The notes under the pieces were generated by a model that did not search any database, was not told where the DNA came from, and saw nothing but the letters and a program-made list of their open reading frames with translations. Shown in pieces: positions 1 to 8,534 of a DNA stretch of 33,786 bases. The position numbers and the translations under genes are program-made. Within the stretch, counting starts at the first letter, position 1. Each line of letters opens with the position of its first letter. This stretch comes from Pavlovales sp. CCMP2436 (taxonomy: Eukaryota > Haptophyta > Pavlovophyceae > Pavlovales): contig MU631371.1 of NCBI GenBank assembly GCA_026770615.1, forward strand, positions 158,475 through 192,260. Direction: 5' to 3'.

Positions 1-54
1 TACAGGAGTTGCTGCCCACCGCATGGCTGGCTCCGTGCTGGGGCGCGCCCAAGC

Positions 55-479
55 TCTCACCCTTGCCTCTCGCAATTCCCAATCACAGGTTTACTATCAC
101 TACTATTATTATTATTGTTGGTGTTGGTGTTCTTGTTATTATTATTGATATATATTGAGCATCACTCTTCTGATTGAACTACCATCGTGAACCACCCCCG
201 CCCTTGCCTCTCGCAACTCCCACCCACAGGTTATACGATGATGATGATGATTATGATTATGATTAATATTAATGTTATTATTATCAGTTAGCATCACTCT
301 CGTGATTTAAAGTTTTAAACTACCATCGTGAACCACCCCCGCCCTTGCCTCTCGCAACTCCCACCCACAGGTTATACGATGATGATGATGATTATGATTA
401 TGATTAATATTAATGTTATTATTATCAGTTAGCATCACTCTCGTGATTTAAAGTTTTAAACTACCATCGTGAACCACCC
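55..479. repeat. 141-bp tandem repeat array
   Basis: Two nearly identical 141-bp units lie at 178-318 and 319-459, followed by a 20-bp partial third unit at 460-479. Each unit starts ACTACCATCGTGAACCACCC and contains a CTCGCAACTCCCACCCACAG stretch, a GAT/ATT microsatellite and GTGATTTAAAGTTTTAA. A diverged older unit precedes them at about 55-177, sharing the CCTTGCCTCTCGCAA and GCATCACTCT segments. No coding frame runs through the array. Each unit contains a pyrimidine-rich stretch ending in CACAG followed by an AT-rich tract, so these could be copies of an intron or spacer segment. Confidence 0.85.
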
Positions 480-611
480 TGTAAATTATATATTTAGGTC
501 TTTATTTAGATTGGAGGCCATTAATCACAGGCTAGGTTTGTTGCACCTCGCTCCACCACTGTAAATACCCTCTAAAGATATTGCTCGATTCCTCTTATGA
601 TCCCCCCCTCC

Positions 612-647
612 ACCGTTCTCGATATCTACCCGCAGAACCCTGAGCAG
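612..647 (+). pseudogene. BUD23: BUD23 exon A, first copy (fragment)
   Basis: The frame reads TVLDIYPQNPEQ and ends at CAG|GTGGTT. It is the older-looking copy: LQF of the second copy has become LDI. No convincing acceptor lies just upstream, only a C-rich tract. Confidence 0.6.
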
Positions 648-734
648 GTGGTTATTGGCACTTTTTTTTGTATATGCATGGAGCTTTGCTCGTCATTGAA
701 TCCCCCAACCCCCAACTCCCCCACCCACCCACTC

Positions 735-770
735 ACCGTTCTCCAGTTTTACCCGCAGAACCCCGAGCAG
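735..770 (+). CDS. BUD23: BUD23 exon A, second copy
   Basis: The frame reads TVLQFYPQNPEQ and ends at a CAG|GTATTT donor in phase 0. It matches the family motif AVLQxYPENxEQ. An 85-bp intron (771-855) follows, with a CTAAT-like stretch and an AATAG acceptor. The 5' edge is uncertain, because no AG precedes ACCGTTCTCCAG other than the one inside it. Confidence 0.65.
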
Positions 771-855
771 GTATTTATTGGGATTTTTTTTGTATATACA
801 TAAGGCTTTGCTAGCCAGTGCCCCCCCCCCTCCCTCCCTGTGCGTGTGTGAATAG

Positions 856-931
856 CTGCAACTAATCACAGCGAGCGCGATGCGCGCTGGCTTCGGTGGG
901 GGCGTGGTCGTAGATTTCCCGCACTCCACGC
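856..931 (+). CDS. BUD23: BUD23 exon B, first copy
   Basis: Starting right after AATAG, the frame reads LQLITASAMRAGFGGG then VVVDFPHST, an excellent match to the BUD23 core after the SAM-binding domain. It is phase-compatible with exon A. The frame then meets a TGA after HSTHAH, because the KKFFLCLL part is missing. Similarity to the second copy ends near 931. Confidence 0.7.
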
Positions 932-986
932 ACGCTCACTGACCCCTCCCCCCCCTTCTCTCCTCCCTGTGTGTGTGTGTGAATAG

Positions 987-1167
987 CTGCAATTGATCAC
1001 CGCAAGCGCGATGCGCGCTGGCCTCGATTAGGGCATGGTCGTTGATTTCCCGCACTCCACGCGCGCGAAGAAGTTCTTCCTCTGCTTGCTCGCCGGCCAG
1101 CTCGACCCCAACTTCTCGCTGCCTACTGCGATGGGTGCAGACGGAATGGAGCAGGACGAGGAGGCGG
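987..1167 (+). pseudogene. BUD23: BUD23 exon B, second copy, with in-frame TAG
   Basis: This 131-bp-shifted copy starts after GAATAG and reads LQLITASAMRAGLD, then TAG, then GMVVDFPHST, KKFFLCLLAGQL and GADGMEQDEEAG. It ends in a GCGG|GTGAG donor (phase 1). The TAG lies where the first copy encodes Gly in GFGGG. Apart from that codon it is the complete version of the exon. Confidence 0.7.
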
Positions 1168-1273
1168 GTGAGAACTAGTTGCTGCTGCTGCTGCTGCTGT
1201 TGTTGTTGTTGTTGAAAAAAGCCTACTTATTCTTCTGGAAACTTTGAAAAAACCTTCTGTTCTTGAAATCTTT

Positions 1274-1325
1274 TCGCTGCCTACCGCGATGGGATCCGAC
1301 GGGATGGAGCAGGACGAGGAGGCGG
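1274..1325 (+). pseudogene. BUD23: BUD23 exon B 3' end, third partial copy
   Basis: The frame repeats SLPTAMGSDGMEQDEEAG and the GCGG|GTGAG donor of the exon ending at 1167. It is preceded by unrelated AT-rich sequence, so only the last 52 bp of the exon was copied. A weaker trace (GCGATGGGAACGGACGGGAT) follows near 1423. Confidence 0.65.
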
Positions 1326-1502
1326 GTGAGAACTACCCCCCCTCTCCCCACCACCCCTCCCTCACCCGCACACATACCCCTCCCCCCCCCCCCCACACAC
1401 ACACACAATATGAGTATATTGTGCGATGGGAACGGACGGGATGGAGCGGATCTTCTTTTCAGTTAGGCTTTGGTAATATAAGCAAACGGAAAAGAATTCT
1501 AA

Positions 1503-1590
1503 TCAGGATGTCTGTCCCCGGAAGACGGTCTCCCGGACGTGAATCCAGGACCACTCTCCGAGCACACAGATACCGCCCCCCCCTGAGCCT
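1503..1590 (-). repeat. LINE B-type 3' tail, solo copy A
   Basis: It shares the spaced blocks GTCTGTCCCC, GGTCTCC, AATCCAGG and GAGCACACAGATACCG with the other tail copies but lacks most of the central hairpin. It lies in the last BUD23 intron. It is the most diverged copy; the strand is that of the parent LINE. Confidence 0.5.
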
Positions 1591-2238
1591 GGTTACTCAG
1601 AGAGCCTGCGGGGCCAAATGACTTACTTAGCCAAAGGATGCCCATCTTAAGGGGCCAAAAGTGTAAAGCAACAAGAGAATTGAATTCGGAAACCTAGAGA
1701 ATTGAACTCGGAACCTTTGCAAAGCCTGGCGCTAATATTCTACGCAAGAATCATTTTTTGGGAACATATCAATCCACATATCAAATTTTAGCCATTGTTT
1801 GTATGTAATTTGCTTAGTAGCTGAGCCTTAACCTCAATTTTGCCCCTCTTATTGCCCGCGACACCCTGTAGGCTGCAAACTATAATGAAGTACGGCCAGG
1901 ATAGAGCGGGCGATGTTCATATTTATTTAATAATGCCTGACGAGTCAAGCTGATCTTAGCGCTCCGACGCAGGCCCCAACAATCAAGATAAGACCGCCGC
2001 CACATCGCCAGCTTGACCTCCCCAATTTTTGACCAGCCTGACGTCGTGTATAATATGATCAAGTTTAAGTAATATCCATTGTTTAATATGATTGAATGCA
2101 CGCTTCCAATACATTTGTTGATCATAATATCTAGTATACCAGTAATTGACTGATCGCCTCCTGTTGAGCACTGCTGAGCTGCTTTTTATAATATAACACA
2201 ATTAATATCTCGTTGCTCTTAATTCTATCGATGAATCT

Positions 2239-2401
2239 AGGGGATCGCAGGCAATAAGAACGGCGAGTTTGAGATTAAGGCTCCGTTTCTCAGCAAATTA
2301 CATTCAAACAATGATTAAATTTGGCTTAAATTACTATTGAAGGGTGCACAAAACAAGGGTCAACTTCTTGACGTTACGGCTTCTTATTGCCTCAATCCCC
2401 T
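2239..2401. mobile_element. Small inverted-repeat element (MITE-like) in BUD23 last intron
   Basis: The ends are imperfect inverted repeats of about 22 bp: AGGGGATCGCAGGCAATAAG on the left, and the complement of AGGGGATTGAGGCAATAAGA on the right. The interior is AT-rich and non-coding. A flanking direct repeat ATGAATCTAGG occurs at 2231-2241 and again at 2480-2490, the latter spanning the last-exon acceptor. Confidence 0.45.
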
Positions 2402-2489
2402 GTACGCGTAACGTTATATGTTTATAGAATACCACTTTATTTATATGATTAATTTATATCACCGACTCGTTATTTTATCATGAATCTAG

Positions 2490-2692
2490 GTGAGCGCGGG
2501 CACGTGCAGAACGTCGGCCGCAGCCGCCAGCACGCAAAGCGCGCCGGCGCCGGAACTAAAAAGCGCAATCGCCCGGAGATGAAGTCGCGCGACTGGGTGG
2601 TCCACAAGAAGGAGGGACAGCGCAAGCAGGGCAAGTTCGCCGTGCGGCCCGACACGAAGTACACGGCGCGCAGCCGCCGGCTGCAGTTGTGA
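2490..2692 (+). CDS. BUD23: BUD23 terminal exon
   Basis: It begins after ATCTAG in phase 1, completing the Gly codon of EEAG, and reads GERGHVQNVGRSRQ, then a basic stretch and KSRDWVVHKKEGQRKQGK, then RPDTKYTARSRRLQL and TGA. The RPDTxYTxR tail is diagnostic of BUD23 and is needed for stable folding with its TRMT112-type partner in the family. An ATG at 2480 opens the same frame, but it lies inside the intron end, so the exon start is set by splice phase. Confidence 0.85.
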
Positions 2693-3027
2693 GCACGCTC
2701 GGGTTCGTGGACGGGTTGCGAATCTGAACTTGAGATACTGCGCCTCTGCGGGCAGGGGACTCTTGTCGTGTGAACGAATATAGGTATCTCGGGAGCTAAG
2801 ATTCGGACTCCGGCTCGATCGTGTGTGCGCGCTGCCTCGCGCGCTGTGCATTTAAAATAGATCACTTCAGCGTAGCGCATCGCAGCGCTACGATCCTAGC
2901 TATAGCTTGGTTGGACTTCTGAATCTCAGACAGCAGCTCGGCAAACCATCAGCTAGCGTGATTTATTTCCTCATTTTCACCCTCGGCTGTCGACATGCAT
3001 GTGCCCCACTACGGGATGTGCTGAGAA
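2693..3027. other. BUD23 3' flank, no gene seen
   Basis: No frame of interest, and no clear polyadenylation hexamer. Moderately GC-rich, probably 3' UTR followed by spacer. Confidence 0.5.
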
Positions 3028-3086
3028 ATCCGGACTTATTCTCACCCGTCACGCATTTTCGCAGTGCGGGGGTAATAAGTCCGGAT
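3028..3086. repeat. 59-nt perfect-stem hairpin
   Basis: A 13-bp perfect inverted repeat, ATCCGGACTTATT (3028-3040) and AATAAGTCCGGAT (3074-3086), encloses a second stem CCCG(T)CAC/GTGCGGG capped by GCATTTTCGC. It lies between the BUD23 stop and the 3' end of ankyrin copy 1, which converge here. It could be a tiny foldback element or an RNA-level signal. Confidence 0.7.
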
Positions 3087-3259
3087 CGTCAGCAGATCTG
3101 ATTATACTGCTGATAGGGATTCAAGCCAGCGGCCAGGCCCAGCTGCCAGCGCGACGCGCGTGCACATAGCCGACGCAGAGCTGCACCAAGCGAGCTGTGC
3201 GCACACGTGTGGTCGGCACGAGCTGCTCATAACGTTCGTACCTGGATGCCATTATCTAT

Positions 3260-4308
3260 TCATGCGTTCGGCTGCGCACCTTGCAAGTACTCCACCATCT
3301 CGAAATGTCCACGCGCCAACGCCTGAGCACGGCAGTACTCCAACGCTCCCACCGACACTGGGCAGCCGTGCTCGAGCGCGTACCGCAGCACCTCGAGGTG
3401 CCCTTGCTGAACAGCACGGGAGCAGATAAACCCGTCCCACGGGCAGCCGTGCTCGTGCGTGTATCGCAGCACCTCGAGGTGCGCTTCCTCAGCAGCATAG
3501 AAGCAGGTGCTGCGAGCCCACGGACAGCCGTGCTCGTGTGCGTACTGCAGCACCTCGAGGTGCCCTCTCTGAGCAGCACGCCAGCAAGTGTAGATATCCC
3601 ACGGGCAGCCGTGCTCGTGCGCGTACCGCAGCACCTCGAGGTGCCCTCCCTGAGCAGCACCTACGCAGGTGGCGCTAGCCCACGGGCAGCCGTGCTCGTG
3701 CATGTATCGCAGCACCTCGAGGTGCCCTCCCACAAAGCGTGGGAGCTGGTATTCATGTCTCACGGGCAGCCGCGAGAGCGGAGCCAGCCCAGCGCGCCCA
3801 GCTGCCCCTTTCCCGCAGCAGCAGCGCACGCGTATGCTGTGAGCGCGCACTGCCGGTTGTCGACCAGCTACTCGAGGACGTCCACGCAGCCACCGGACGC
3901 GGCAAGGCAGAGCATGATCAACAAGTCCAGCACGAACCCAGGAATCTCCGTCCATGCGAACACCACGAGCGCGCGCGTGCGGAGGAAGGCCGTGCGGTGC
4001 CTCTCCTGCGCCGGGCTCGAGTGGTCGCGGAAGGCCTTGCACGTGAGCTGGAAGCACGGCAGGTCGGCGTCGGCGTGGAGCTTGGCGACAGCGCGGAGCG
4101 GGTCGTCAGCGAGGAAGTAGAGCAGCGGCGAGAGCGCCGCCTCGCCGCGCGCCACGAGCCGCGCGCTCGCGCGCACGGGGCGGTGCCCGTATTCGGCGCG
4201 CCTTACGCCATCAGCGCGGCCGCCGCTTCGATTTTCAAACCTCGTCTCGCAATAACTCACGGCGGCCGTCGCCGAGCCCGCAGCCGAGACTACCACCGAG
4301 TCCGCCAC
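3260..4308 (-). pseudogene. F-box-like/ankyrin-repeat protein, copy 1
   Basis: The N-terminal part (4308-3868) encodes an F-box-like helical domain: SPLLYFLADDPLRAVAKL, CFQLTCKAFRDHSSP. The C-terminal part (about 3745-3260) encodes five 27-residue ankyrin-type repeats of form GHLEVLRYAHEHGCPW, ending GAQPNA. Such proteins usually recruit substrates to SCF ubiquitin ligases, with the ankyrin repeats binding the target. It is broken by TAG after VDVLE (3870-3868), by TGA at the Trp of the first CPW (3762-3760), and by a one-base frame change before the repeats. No ATG opens the frame; a fragment matching the start of copy 3 lies at 4520-4580. Confidence 0.8.
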
Positions 4309-4965
4309 TCCATGCCAAGCCCGCTACCGACTGCCAAATACATTGTCCTAGGATCACAACCGCGGCCTGCTGCCCTGCGATGCCTACATACTCCCCGCCC
4401 AGTAAGGTACGGCGCATTGGTTTCACACTGTGTGTGTATGGATGCCTTCCCGACGTCCCCGCCGCTTGAAGTGCAAGAACTCAGTCGCCCAGCCCCCAGG
4501 GTATACCAGGCTTTTCTCTCGCGCCCGTGGCGGTGCCCGTTCGACGCCTTCAGCCATCAGCGCGGCCGCTGCTATCTAAAACACGCTGTCTCTAGCAGCG
4601 ACGGCGGAGGTGTGGCCGTCCGCAACACGCCATCGACAGCGCCGCACGCCAGTCCTTGCCTCGACGCATGAACTGGTCCTAGAAGGCATATTTGCAACAT
4701 ATGCGTCGTTCGATTCGCGTCGGCATAACTCACCAAACCACACGAGTCCGCCCGCCGAGCCCGCCGTCGAGCCCGCTACCGGGGGCCCACCACACAACTC
4801 ACCACCCAACCCGCCACTGAGCCCACTATGCTGAGCTCACTGCCGAAGCCCGATGACCTGAGCCAGAGCCGTGGGCAAGTAGCCTTCGTCTCTCTACAGT
4901 AAGCAGCTACTACAAATATAACGTCTAATATATCCCGGACTTCCACCAAATTAATTTATAATCAC
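4309..4965. other. Spacer with duplicated 5' fragment of the ankyrin family (about 4520-4580, minus)
   Basis: On the minus strand, 4580-4520 contains GCGGCCGCGCTGATGGCTG and GAACGGGCACCGCCACGG. These match the start of copy 3 (11017-11070) and the region just upstream of copy 1 (about 4170-4226). It is a fourth family fragment without repeats. The remainder, including a CCGAGCCCGC-rich stretch to 4850, shows no gene. Confidence 0.55.
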
Positions 4966-5016
4966 CAGCGCTCAGACCAGCACAACGTTCAGAACAGTCA
5001 GACGCCAGCTAGAATC
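4966..5016 (+). repeat. 51-bp dispersed repeat, copy 1
   Basis: About 90% identical to 6088-6139 (starts CAGCGCTCAGACCAGCACAA). Its second half also matches 5604-5631 in inverse orientation. Possibly the end of a small DNA element. Confidence 0.7.
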
Positions 5017-5190
5017 TCTATCAATAATACATTATCACCAGAATACATCTCTTCATCATATGAGCGCCCATTGATACCATATTATCGACGCCACCCCCCA
5101 TGATATAGTAATAAGCGTGGCTTAGAGTTTGCAGCAGGTATGATGAGTCTGAGCAGCTCCATGCCAACACGCAGCAGAGGAGTGAGTCCG

Positions 5191-5320
5191 TTTCTAGTTA
5201 AAACTGTTTGTCCCCGGGAGGCTCGCACTGGACCCAAGCGTTAAAACAACACTCATATCCAAGGATCCACCCCGGGCACACGGATACCGTCCCCACCGCT
5301 GATCAGATCAGACACACGAC
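5191..5320 (-). repeat. LINE B-type 3' tail, solo copy B
   Basis: On the plus strand it reads TTTCTAGTTAAAAC, GTCCCCGGGAGG, GGACCCAAGCG, GGATCCACCCCGGGCACAC and GGATACCGTCCCCACCGCTG. It is closest to the intact LINE B end at 28555-28690. It sits in a spacer between the ankyrin fragment and the RING exon. Confidence 0.8.
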
Positions 5321-5603
5321 AAGTTGGGCGGATTTGTAGCCGAGCCTGTTGGCTCTCTTCTCCCCAAAGACATTCTCACGCCACCCAAACCCACACTAAT
5401 CCCACACGACCACTTACATCCACATCCATACCCACATAGACACACCGAAGTGCCGGCCCCTCCCACGGTATGGGGAATATAAGTTACCAACCTCACCTCT
5501 ACCACCACCCCTGCTGCCAGGACTAAGGTCTGACGTCAACAAGTCAGCGAGTGAGTATGTACCACCTGTTGAACCATGCTAAGCCACTAATATTACTGAT
5601 TCG

Positions 5604-5631
5604 GATTCAAGCTGGCGTCTGACTGTCCTGG
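5604..5631 (-). repeat. 28-bp perfect inverted repeat, left arm
   Basis: Exact reverse complement of 6112-6139. The 480-bp loop contains the RING-encoding exon 8 of the neighbouring gene. Also inverse to 4989-5016 with a few mismatches. Confidence 0.85.
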
Positions 5632-5790
5632 CTAATAGTTATGTGCTCCGGTGATGCGGCAGTGTATACTGATGTGCTCACACCATGCGCTGCTCCAGAT
5701 CGCATCGTCGTTACGCGTTGAACACTCGCGAGCAGTACACGATTGGTTCGCGACAGAGCGGGTATGCTGAGATTTTGCCCTTACACTCTA

Positions 5791-5989
5791 CACGCAGAGT
5801 GCAAGGTGGTTGCACGGCTGGAGGAGCAGCGTTTTTGGCGCTTCGAGGCAGACGACGCAGAGCATGCCCTCCGCCGCGTCGGCCAGCGCGGCGTTCTCCT
5901 CACGGAGTCGCAGCAAGATGAAGTTCATCGTCTCCCTCTGCGCCTCAGCCGCGAGCTGTTCGCCGCACAGCTGCTCGAGCTCGAGCGCC
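5791..5989 (-). CDS. Exon 8: coiled coil and truncated RING finger
   Basis: The acceptor TGTACAG precedes GGCGCTCGAG. One base completes the Arg codon of exon 7 (phase 2). The translation ALELEQLCGEQLAAEAQ continues the coiled coil, followed by CVVCLEAPKTLLLQPCNHLA and LC: five RING ligands (C, C, C, H, C). A TAG follows at 5790-5788, and no further Cys pair is found downstream to 5000, so the RING is cut short. The exon lies inside a perfect 28-bp inverted repeat. Confidence 0.75.
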
Positions 5990-6087
5990 CTGTACAATTA
6001 GATATAAAGAGTGTGAGATCCATCGGCACGCGCGGTGGCGCCCAAGCCAGCGCAACCGACTGAGTCACGCAGCAGGCAATGGGGGAC

Positions 6088-6139
6088 ACAGCGCTCAGAC
6101 CAGCACAACTTCCAGGACAGTCAGACGCCAGCTTGAATC
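6088..6139 (+). repeat. 51-bp dispersed repeat, copy 2 (contains right arm of 28-bp inverted repeat)
   Basis: Direct repeat of 4966-5016; bases 6112-6139 are the exact reverse complement of 5604-5631. It lies in the intron between exons 7 and 8 of the MYND/RING gene. Confidence 0.85.
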
Positions 6140-6304
6140 ACTATTAGTGATTTAAAGAGTGTCGTACAGAGCACCCTGCACCCCGATAAAATTATACACG
6201 AAGCGTGTCATACACTATGCAGAAGGAAAAGGGAGATTCGAGGCCATCTGAAGACTGGAAATATATCAAGACCGGTCAGTATGAGAGCGCAGTCAGTCAC
6301 GTAC

Positions 6305-6552
6305 CGTCGCGCCATCGTCGCGTGCGCCTCCTCTCCGATGTGCTCGGCGTGGAGCCGCAGCCGATCCGCCTCGGCCGACCCCTCCTTGCGCGCCAGCTCA
6401 AGCTCGGTGGTGCGCTCCAGGGCGGCCTTCTCCTTAGCCTTGGCGGCTTTGGCGAGGTACTCGGTGTGGTCATATTTGGTGCTCACTCTGCCCTCGTACG
6501 CTTGCTTGCTCCACTCCTCCCAGCTGACGGGCTTGCGCGGCATGTTGTCAGG
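6305..6552 (-). CDS. Exon 7 of the MYND/RING gene
   Basis: Begins after CTGGTAG with PDNMPRKPVSWEEWSKQAY and runs into a charged coiled coil (AKAAKAKEKAALERTTELEL) ending ATMARR. The donor is CG|GTACGT in phase 2. The internal ATG (6543) could be mistaken for a start, but the three codons before it and phase 0 link it to exon 6. The intron 6836-6553 is GT-rich on the plus strand, that is pyrimidine-rich in the transcript. Confidence 0.75.
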
Positions 6553-6836
6553 CTACCAGTTGATGACCCACTTGTATCAGGGGGATAGTTGGGGTTGGGT
6601 GGGGCGCGTGGGGATGACTGAGGGTTGGGTGAAGGGATGGATGCAAGAGGGTGGGGGTTGGGTGATAGCCTTTGTTTGTTGGGTGGTGTGTGGGAAAGCC
6701 ATGTGACCTCAGGGATATAGTTGGGGATGGGTGGGGGATGAGTGGGCGATAGATGAATGAGAGATGTGTGGAAGATGGTTTGGGGCAGGGTGAATTTGGT
6801 TGAATTTTAGGTGATGGTTGGGTCTCTGAGTCTCAC

Positions 6837-6925
6837 CTTGTAAGAAGGCGAGGGGCCAGTTAGGCGGGACAGGTCGGTCGTTGCAGGGTAGGGAACGCGC
6901 TTGTCGTCAAATTTGCCCGGATAGC
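6837..6925 (-). CDS. Exon 6 of the MYND/RING gene
   Basis: 89 bp between a TATGCAG acceptor and an AAG|GTGAGA donor. It completes a Gly codon, then reads YPGKFDDKRVPYPATTDLSR followed by LTGPSPSYK. It is too short for simple ORF detection and was found by phase: it enters in phase 1 from exon 5 and leaves in phase 0. Confidence 0.7.
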
Positions 6926-7099
6926 CTGCATAAGTCAGGGCAATTGCAGAGGTATGAGTCAGCTTCACGCTCACAGCAGTAGTGATTGTGGTGTGTCACA
7001 TAAGGAATGCTAAAGCAGCCGTATTTTACGGGCCATAGGCTGCATCACATTAGGAAGGCTAAAACATCATACGGCAACAGGGCACATAGCAGTACATAC

Positions 7100-7409
7100 C
7101 GTCAGAGATGCCATTGAGGTAGAAGGCCGCGCGTGGGGTGTGCTCGGTCGCTGCGACGTTGAGCTTACTCTAGCGCTCCGGGAATAAATGCAAATTCAGC
7201 ATGCCTCCCATCTGCGTAGCCCAGCTCTCCACCAGTAATAGCCGCTCCAGATAGTGTGCTTGGGTGTACTTTTCATAGCTCTCGGACGTCGGGCTCTCCT
7301 CCTCGCCGCCGTACCACTCATCGATCCCAAGCTCCAACTTGAGGTAATCGCGCGCCACCTTGTTGCGCTGGAGCTGCGGCACGCCGATCGCAAAGCCTCG
7401 CTCGGCATA
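7100..7409 (-). pseudogene. Exon 5 of the MYND/RING gene, with internal TAG
   Basis: Starts after ATCCCAG with YAERGFAIGVPQLQRNK, continues through LKLELGIDEWYGGEEE and LERLLLVESWATQMGG to LNLHLFPER, then TAG (7172-7170), then a further 22 codons (SKLNVAATEHTPRAAFYLNG...) to a G|GTATGT donor. That the frame stays open to a good phase-1 donor matching exon 6 suggests the TAG is a later change rather than the true end. Confidence 0.7.
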
Positions 7410-7550
7410 CTGGGATCGGGGTTGGAATTGGGACCAGGATTAGTGCACGCGGGAGGATACAGGCCGTCAGCGCTTGGGGGAGGGGGGAGGGGCGCCTTTC
7501 CGCGCGCGCGCGAGACAGCGCGTGAGGCATTCAGCACGCTTACCTCTCAC

Positions 7551-7736
7551 CTTCAGCAGGCGCAATTCGTAAGCTTCGCCGCAAATAATGAGGTCAATCG
7601 GATTGACCTTAGTGCGCAGCGCAGCGAGCGCGCGCGGCACCGCGAACACTTTTGCGCCGTCAAATGCAAATCCGCAGACATCGATGTCGAACGTGTTCAG
7701 GATCTCTTCCTTCAAGGCGTAGAGGCGGGTGATCAC
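7551..7736 (-). CDS. Exon 4 of the MYND/RING gene
   Basis: 62 codons between CCCGCAG and AAG|GTGAGA, phase 0 at both ends. It reads VITRLYALKEEILNTFDIDV, then CGFAFDGAKVFAVPRALAAL and ends AYELRLLK. FDIDV/FDG supplies the third acidic patch expected of the nucleotidyltransferase-like fold. Confidence 0.8.
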
Positions 7737-7768
7737 CTGCGGGGCGGCAGAGGCTTCCCTGTCAGTGC

Positions 7769-7867
7769 AAGTTTCTAGTTAAACATCCGTCCCCTGGCAG
7801 GTCTCCAACGGACCCAAGCGTTGAGAAACACTCTGATCAAGGGACCTTTGCAGAGCACACTGATACC
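7769..7867 (-). repeat. LINE B-type 3' tail, solo copy C, inside intron 3
   Basis: On the plus strand AAGTTTCTAGTTAAAC, GTCCCCTGGCAGGTCTCC, GGACCCAAGCGTTGAGAAAC and GATACCGTCCC are clear. It takes up more than half of the 188-bp intron 7924-7737. In parent-LINE orientation it is sense to the host gene. Confidence 0.85.
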
Positions 7868-7924
7868 GTCCCGTATGTCGATTCATGGTGGCCTTGCAGA
7901 TGGGATGCCTAACGTTAGGCGTAC

Positions 7925-7998
7925 CTGGACGTCGCGGTAGAGAGGGGCGCATCGCAGATTGACCGTGTTGGGCGTCTTGACGAAGAGCATGTCGTAAC
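7925..7998 (-). CDS. Exon 3 of the MYND/RING gene
   Basis: A 74-bp exon between CACATAG and CAG|GTACGC. It completes an Arg codon, then reads YDMLFVKTPNTVNLRCAPLY and RDVQ. It is phase-consistent with exons 2 and 4. The VKTPNTVN...YRDVQVITRLY junction is smooth. Confidence 0.75.
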
Positions 7999-8096
7999 CT
8001 ATGTGTGCATACTTAGCCGAACGTCATTGGCCATGTCGTTACTTGTCAAGTGATCGTTGCATTTGTAGGGCAGTGACATAGGGCAAGAGTAGATTA

Positions 8097-8137
<41 letters not shown>
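8097..8137. repeat. (TAA)n microsatellite in intron 2
   Basis: About 13 TAA units inside the intron 8191-7999 of the MYND/RING gene. Confidence 0.95.
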
Positions 8138-8138
<1 letters not shown>

Positions 8139-8191
8139 CAGAGTATTGTAAAAACAACAACCTACACCGGCAGCCAAATATATTATTCAAC

Positions 8192-8474
8192 GCATTTTCC
8201 GCATTATCGCATCGAGCTTAAGGCGCGCCGCGTCTATGTCGAGTCCCCAAAAGAAGATGTCGATGTCAGCGCCTGCCCATCTCGCCGATCGGAGGAACTC
8301 GGCACGGCTCGTCTTCGGGCCCTCACGCCGCGTGTAGAGGCGCTGCATCTCAAAGTGGTAGAGGATATCGTTGCCGCAGACTGTGTCCAACGATGCGAGC
8401 TGTCTGAACGCGGCCGGCAGAGGAAGCAGGCTCGCGAGCACGCCGCCGCCTGCGACGAGCACGTTTGCCCAGAG
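8192..8474 (-). CDS. Exon 2 of the MYND/RING gene (nucleotidyltransferase-like core)
   Basis: Starts after ATCGGTAG with LWANVLVAGGGVLASLLPLP and reaches SARWAGADIDIFFWGLDIDA and KLDAIMRKM. AGGGVL plus DIDIFF is the GG...DxD spacing of nucleotidyltransferase-fold proteins; whether it is catalytic is unknown. The end at ATGC|GTTGAA is a weak donor chosen because the frame meets TGA at once and because phase 1 joins exon 3. Confidence 0.7.
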
Positions 8475-8534
8475 CTACCGATATGAAAAAAGGGGGAGGG
8501 GTCAGCAGACAGACAACACGATGATAGTTCACCC

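Larger units (their letters stand above)
612..2692 (+). pseudogene. BUD23: BUD23-like 18S rRNA (guanine-N7) methyltransferase, C-terminal half, with duplicated exons
   Basis: Split exons encode the C-terminal part of a BUD23/WBSCR22-type SAM-dependent methyltransferase, which methylates a guanine of 18S rRNA during small-subunit maturation in the nucleus. Recognisable pieces in order are VLQFYPQNPEQ, LQLITASAMRAGFGGG, VVVDFPHST, KKFFLCLLAG and the basic tail KSRDWVVHKKEGQRKQGK followed by RPDTKYTAR. They match the family order ending in RPDTxYTxRKRK. The N-terminal SAM-binding half must lie left of the window. Two exons exist as tandem copies (612/735 and 856/987) and a third is partly copied (1274). 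The longer second-exon copy contains a TAG. The joins I can phase are consistent (CAG|CTG phase 0; GCGG|GTGAG phase 1). Called a pseudogene because no clean chain of exons is visible; it could still be partly expressed. Confidence 0.75.

Noticed and set aside
3281..4671. Plus-strand ORFs of 279 and 310 residues over ankyrin copy 1
   Set aside because: Repeats such as HLEVPSLSST are antisense readings of the GHLEVLRYAHEHGC units; GC-rich shadow frames.
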